DNA from: Leptospiraceae bacterium | GTDB lineage: Bacteria; Spirochaetota; Leptospiria; Turneriellales; Turneriellaceae | Direction of reading: 5' to 3' | Assembly: GCA_016788945.1 (NCBI GenBank) | Contig: JAEUSA010000063.1 | Location: forward strand, 1-15,224 | Length of the DNA stretch: 15,224 nucleotides | Part shown: positions 13,468 through 15,224 of the stretch, piece after piece | Position numbering within the stretch: position 1 is the first letter of the stretch | Layout: every line of letters starts with the position of its first letter | Made by a program: the position numbers and the translations under genes | Notes under the pieces: generated by a model | Seen by the model: the letters and a program-made list of their open reading frames with translations, nothing else | What the model was told of the DNA's origin: nothing | The model's database searches: none

Positions 13468-14144
13468 TGGGCAGGCGCACGCTCGAAAAAGAACGCGATC
13501 TAAACCCTGAGGTACGCAGCGAATACCTGGCGCGGTTGATGCCGTTCTTTATCGAAAAAGGCATGAGTCCGCACAGCATGGACGACATCGTGCAATACCT
13601 TGAAATCAGCAAGGCGACATTCTATCGCCATTTCCGTTCGCGCGATGAACTGTTCGAGATGTTTATAGAATATATTGTCGATAAAATTCTTTCGTCGCGT
13701 TTTTTTCTTCACAACAAGGCGCTTGCCTATGAAGAACGTTATTTGCTGACCTTCGCGGCCATCTTGCATGAATTGGGTGGCATCGGTTTTAACCTGCTGT
13801 CTGACCTGAAGCAAAACCTGCCGCATCTGTGGGAGCGCATCCGCAGCACGTATACCGTCTGGGAAAGTGAGTTGCACGACTTTTTTAAAGAGGGCATCGA
13901 AAGCGGTTATGTGCACGATGTCAACCCGTCGATACTCGCCCACATGATCATCCTATTTTTCCGCGAGCTGATGACCCCCGAATATCTGCAGACGCTCAAG
14001 ATGACCCTCGCCGAAGCTTTTATGGAGACGTTCAAGATTCAGGTGCGCAGCATTGTGCGCAGCCCGGACTTCTCTTTAGATAAGATTGAAGAGAGAATGC
14101 GGACCATGTTCCCGGAACTCGAGAAGCTATTCAAATCTGTCTAG
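13467..14144 (+). CDS. TetR-family transcriptional regulator
   Basis: The 225-residue protein has the TetR N-terminal DNA-binding domain: MSPHSMDDIVQYLEISKATF (residues about 33-52), then YRHFRSRDELFEMF, giving the usual helix-turn-helix and the YxHFxxRDEL block. The C-terminal part is helical and ligand-binding in this family, but it gives no hint of the ligand. The start codon overlaps the permease stop (TAATG), so it is cotranslated with the transporter and probably controls this operon. Whether it also reads the tandem TTGACAC boxes upstream of the lipid operon cannot be decided; no copy of that box was found before 11094. A long C-terminal region rich in Phe/Met (about 170-225) is slightly beyond the common TetR length. 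Confidence 0.93.
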   Translation: MGRRTLEKERDLNPEVRSEYLARLMPFFIEKGMSPHSMDDIVQYLEISKATFYRHFRSRDELFEMFIEYIVDKILSSRFFLHNKALAYEERYLLTFAAILHELGGIGFNLLSDLKQNLPHLWERIRSTYTVWESELHDFFKEGIESGYVHDVNPSILAHMIILFFRELMTPEYLQTLKMTLAEAFMETFKIQVRSIVRSPDFSLDKIEERMRTMFPELEKLFKSV

Positions 14145-14160
14145 CAGCGCGCGCGCCCAG

Positions 14161-14187
14161 GAAATAAAAAAGCCCCTTGCGGGGCTA
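14161..14187 (-). terminator. Intrinsic terminator of the rpmI-rplT operon
   Basis: On the minus strand AGCCCC-GCAA-GGGGCT (14186-14171) forms a six-base-pair stem followed by a T-run (14171-14166). It lies about 70 bases after the rplT stop. Two more stem-loops precede it: GGCGGC/GCCGCC around the rplT stop (14252-14267) and a nine-base-pair stem with one G-U pair at 14190-14214. The orientation fits rplT, not the TetR gene ending at 14144 on the other strand. Confidence 0.85.
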
Positions 14188-14257
14188 CCGTTCTCCGCTT
14201 GCGGTGCGAAGAACTGAAGAGGAGGAAATTAAAAAAAATCTATGCCGTAAGGGCGGC

Positions 14258-14605
14258 TTATGCCGCCTTCGCGATCTTGATGACTTCTTTAAAAGCCGCC
14301 GGATCGTTTATTGCCATCTCGCTGAGGCTCTTGCGATTCAGGCCGATTTTGGCTTTCAGCACGCCAGCGATAAATTTGCTGTAGCTGATGCCTTCTGTGC
14401 GGCATGCAGCGTTAATGCGGGCAATCCACAAGACGCGGAAATGACGTTTCCTTTGTTTGCGATCGCGAAACGCCCACATATCGGCCTTGAGCGCTGCATC
14501 TTTCGCGGTGCGATAGAGGCGGCGGCGACCGGCGCGGAAGCCTTTCGTTCTTTTGAGTATTTTTTTTCTGCGGTTTTTGTGTATAGTACCGTTCGTGGCG
14601 CGCAT
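14258..14605 (-). CDS. rplT: Ribosomal protein L20
   Basis: The 115-residue product is the large-subunit assembly protein bL20, which binds 23S rRNA. The sequence is highly basic at the N-terminus (NRRKKILKRTKGF, 11-23; GRRRLYRTAKDA, 26-37), with RDRKQRKRHFRVLWIARINA (47-66) and the C-terminal SYSKFIAGVLKAKIGLNRK (74-92), all standard for the family at standard length. AAGGGA lies before the ATG at 14605. It is 13 bp downstream of rpmI. In many bacteria bL20 represses its own operon through an mRNA site upstream of rpmI; no such site can be proposed here with confidence. The plus-strand frame at 14177-14626 is its shadow. Confidence 0.98.
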   Translation of the reverse strand: MRATNGTIHKNRRKKILKRTKGFRAGRRRLYRTAKDAALKADMWAFRDRKQRKRHFRVLWIARINAACRTEGISYSKFIAGVLKAKIGLNRKSLSEMAINDPAAFKEVIKIAKAA

Positions 14606-14618
14606 GGTGTTCCCTTAA

Positions 14619-14816
14619 TTACTTGATACCGAGCAGGCGCTCAACGCGGCCCATATCGGCTTCGTGCACGTAGCCGGCCTGAGCGAGGTCAGTCTTGCGC
14701 TTTGCGGATTTTTTGGTAAGAATATGGTTCTTACCGGCCTTGGTGCGCTTGATTTTGCCTTTCGCAGTGACGCGAAAGCGCTTCTTCGCGGCCTTATTGG
14801 TTTTTTTGCCGTGCAT
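14619..14816 (-). CDS. rpmI: Ribosomal protein L35
   Basis: The 65-residue product is bL35 of the large ribosomal subunit. The whole sequence fits the family: KKTNKAAKKRFRVTAKGKIK (4-23), then RTKAGKNHILTKKSAKRK (24-41), and the end of typical length. It is the first gene of the visible minus-strand operon with rplT. The usual upstream partner infC (IF3) is absent: the 96 bp beyond the ATG at 14816 lead into a divergent SRAP gene. The only promoter hint is a weak TTGACG on the minus strand at 14849-14844, with a poor -10. No strong Shine-Dalgarno is visible (TTGGCTC before ATG). Confidence 0.97.
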   Translation of the reverse strand: MHGKKTNKAAKKRFRVTAKGKIKRTKAGKNHILTKKSAKRKTDLAQAGYVHEADMGRVERLLGIK

Positions 14817-14878
14817 GAGCCAAAATCAAGGTTTCAGACATAGCGTCAAACTGAATGGTCTTTTTGGCCTTCATCGCC

Positions 14879-14906
14879 TTGACAGGCCACATAGACCATC
14901 TATCCG
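14879..14906 (+). promoter_or_regulatory. Candidate promoter of the SRAP gene
   Basis: TTGACA at 14879-14884 is a perfect -35. Sixteen bases later TATCCG (14901-14906) is a weak -10 match. Transcription would then begin about at the ATG at 14913, so the mRNA would have little or no leader, which agrees with the lack of a ribosome binding site. CCATC/GATGG arms around 14897-14910 form a small stem over the same bases. Confidence 0.35.
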
Positions 14907-14912
14907 ATGGCC

Positions 14913-15224
14913 ATGTGCGGCCGGTTTGTCCTTGTACGTATCCCTGTTGAAGGCGGGTACGCGTTTGAGCGCCTCTGGGTAGGGCCAGACGATTTTGCCG
15001 AAAAAGAATGGTTCAAAAAGCGTATAGGCGAGCTGCGTGCACGGTATGATATTCGGCCGACGCAAGAAATTCTGATTATTAAACAAGATGCGCATTCAAA
15101 AAAAATAACGTTGCCGCCGGCCGTCTGGGGAGTAAATGACCAAGTCTATGACAAGGCTTCAGGCTCCATGAAGCCGGTCAGCGCGATAAACGCCCGGGAA
15201 GAAAAACTGCGCAGCTGGAGTGTG
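14913..15224 (+). CDS. SRAP-domain protein (YedK/HMCES family), 3' part outside window
   Basis: The frame from the ATG at 14913 has 104 codons and leaves the window in frame. It begins MCGRF, whose Cys2 is the residue that, after removal of Met1, forms the thiazolidine link to abasic sites in single-stranded DNA. RYDIRPTQEILII (44-56) corresponds to the family's YNxxP block, with Asp for the common Asn. VWG (71-73) and AINAREEK (91-98) follow, the latter including the active-site Asn93. The catalytic Glu and His of the family lie further on, outside the window. The family protects abasic sites from nucleases and error-prone repair. The gene is divergent from rpmI. An insert between residues 17 and 40 (GPDDFAEKEWFKKRIGELRA) is usual in length for the family. 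Confidence 0.93.
   Translation, partial: MCGRFVLVRIPVEGGYAFERLWVGPDDFAEKEWFKKRIGELRARYDIRPTQEILIIKQDAHSKKITLPPAVWGVNDQVYDKASGSMKPVSAINAREEKLRSWSV

Noticed and set aside
14177..14626. 149-codon plus-strand frame across rplT
   Set aside because: It is the antisense of L20, which matches its family completely.
14871..15095. 74-codon minus-strand frame at the right edge
   Set aside because: The plus-strand SRAP protein with MCGRF and INARE covers the same bases.

Overview
The window looks like chromosomal DNA of a spirochaete of the Leptospiraceae type (Turneriella- or Leptonema-like). This is an inference from the mix of genes, the roughly balanced base composition and the style of the signalling and lipid genes. 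No rRNA, tRNA, CRISPR array, phage or insertion-sequence gene was seen. Both ends cut through genes.

Positions 1-3198 hold surface-carbohydrate genes. A polytopic GT-C-type membrane glycosyltransferase-like protein runs off the left edge on the minus strand. Beside it lie a UDP-glucose 6-dehydrogenase of the animal/plant sequence type and a DPM1-like family-2 glycosyltransferase. The two glycosyltransferase genes are visibly AT-richer than the rest, as is usual for surface-polysaccharide islands. Positions 3359-5382 carry a small 87-residue protein, a four-helix membrane protein and a typical acyl-CoA dehydrogenase.

Positions 5383-5779 are a 397-bp divergent intergenic region. It holds a perfect 21-bp inverted repeat just before the acyl-CoA dehydrogenase gene and two tandem TTGACAC(A/T)TTGTTCAA boxes, probably operators, before the next operon. 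That operon (5780-8416) encodes a ferritin-like di-iron protein (PF10118), a membrane fatty-acid desaturase and an SRPBCC lipid-binding-type protein. It looks like a lipid-modification unit. A palindromic repeat has become the C-terminal coding tail of the desaturase.

Positions 8467-11059 hold a 52-residue Ala/Gln-rich protein, a 268-residue helical protein of unknown function and, one base later, a six-helix HAMP adenylate cyclase. Positions 11094-14144 are a tightly overlapping operon: an exported DUF3299 protein, an ABC ATPase, a MacB/LolC-type permease with two His/Asp/Glu-rich extracytoplasmic patches, and a TetR regulator. The most attractive hypothesis in the window is a metal-responsive (perhaps zinc) export or trafficking system with its own regulator.

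Positions 14165-14816 carry rplT and rpmI on the minus strand with a clear terminator. There is no infC upstream. Instead, a divergent SRAP (YedK/HMCES) gene begins at 14913 and leaves the window in frame.
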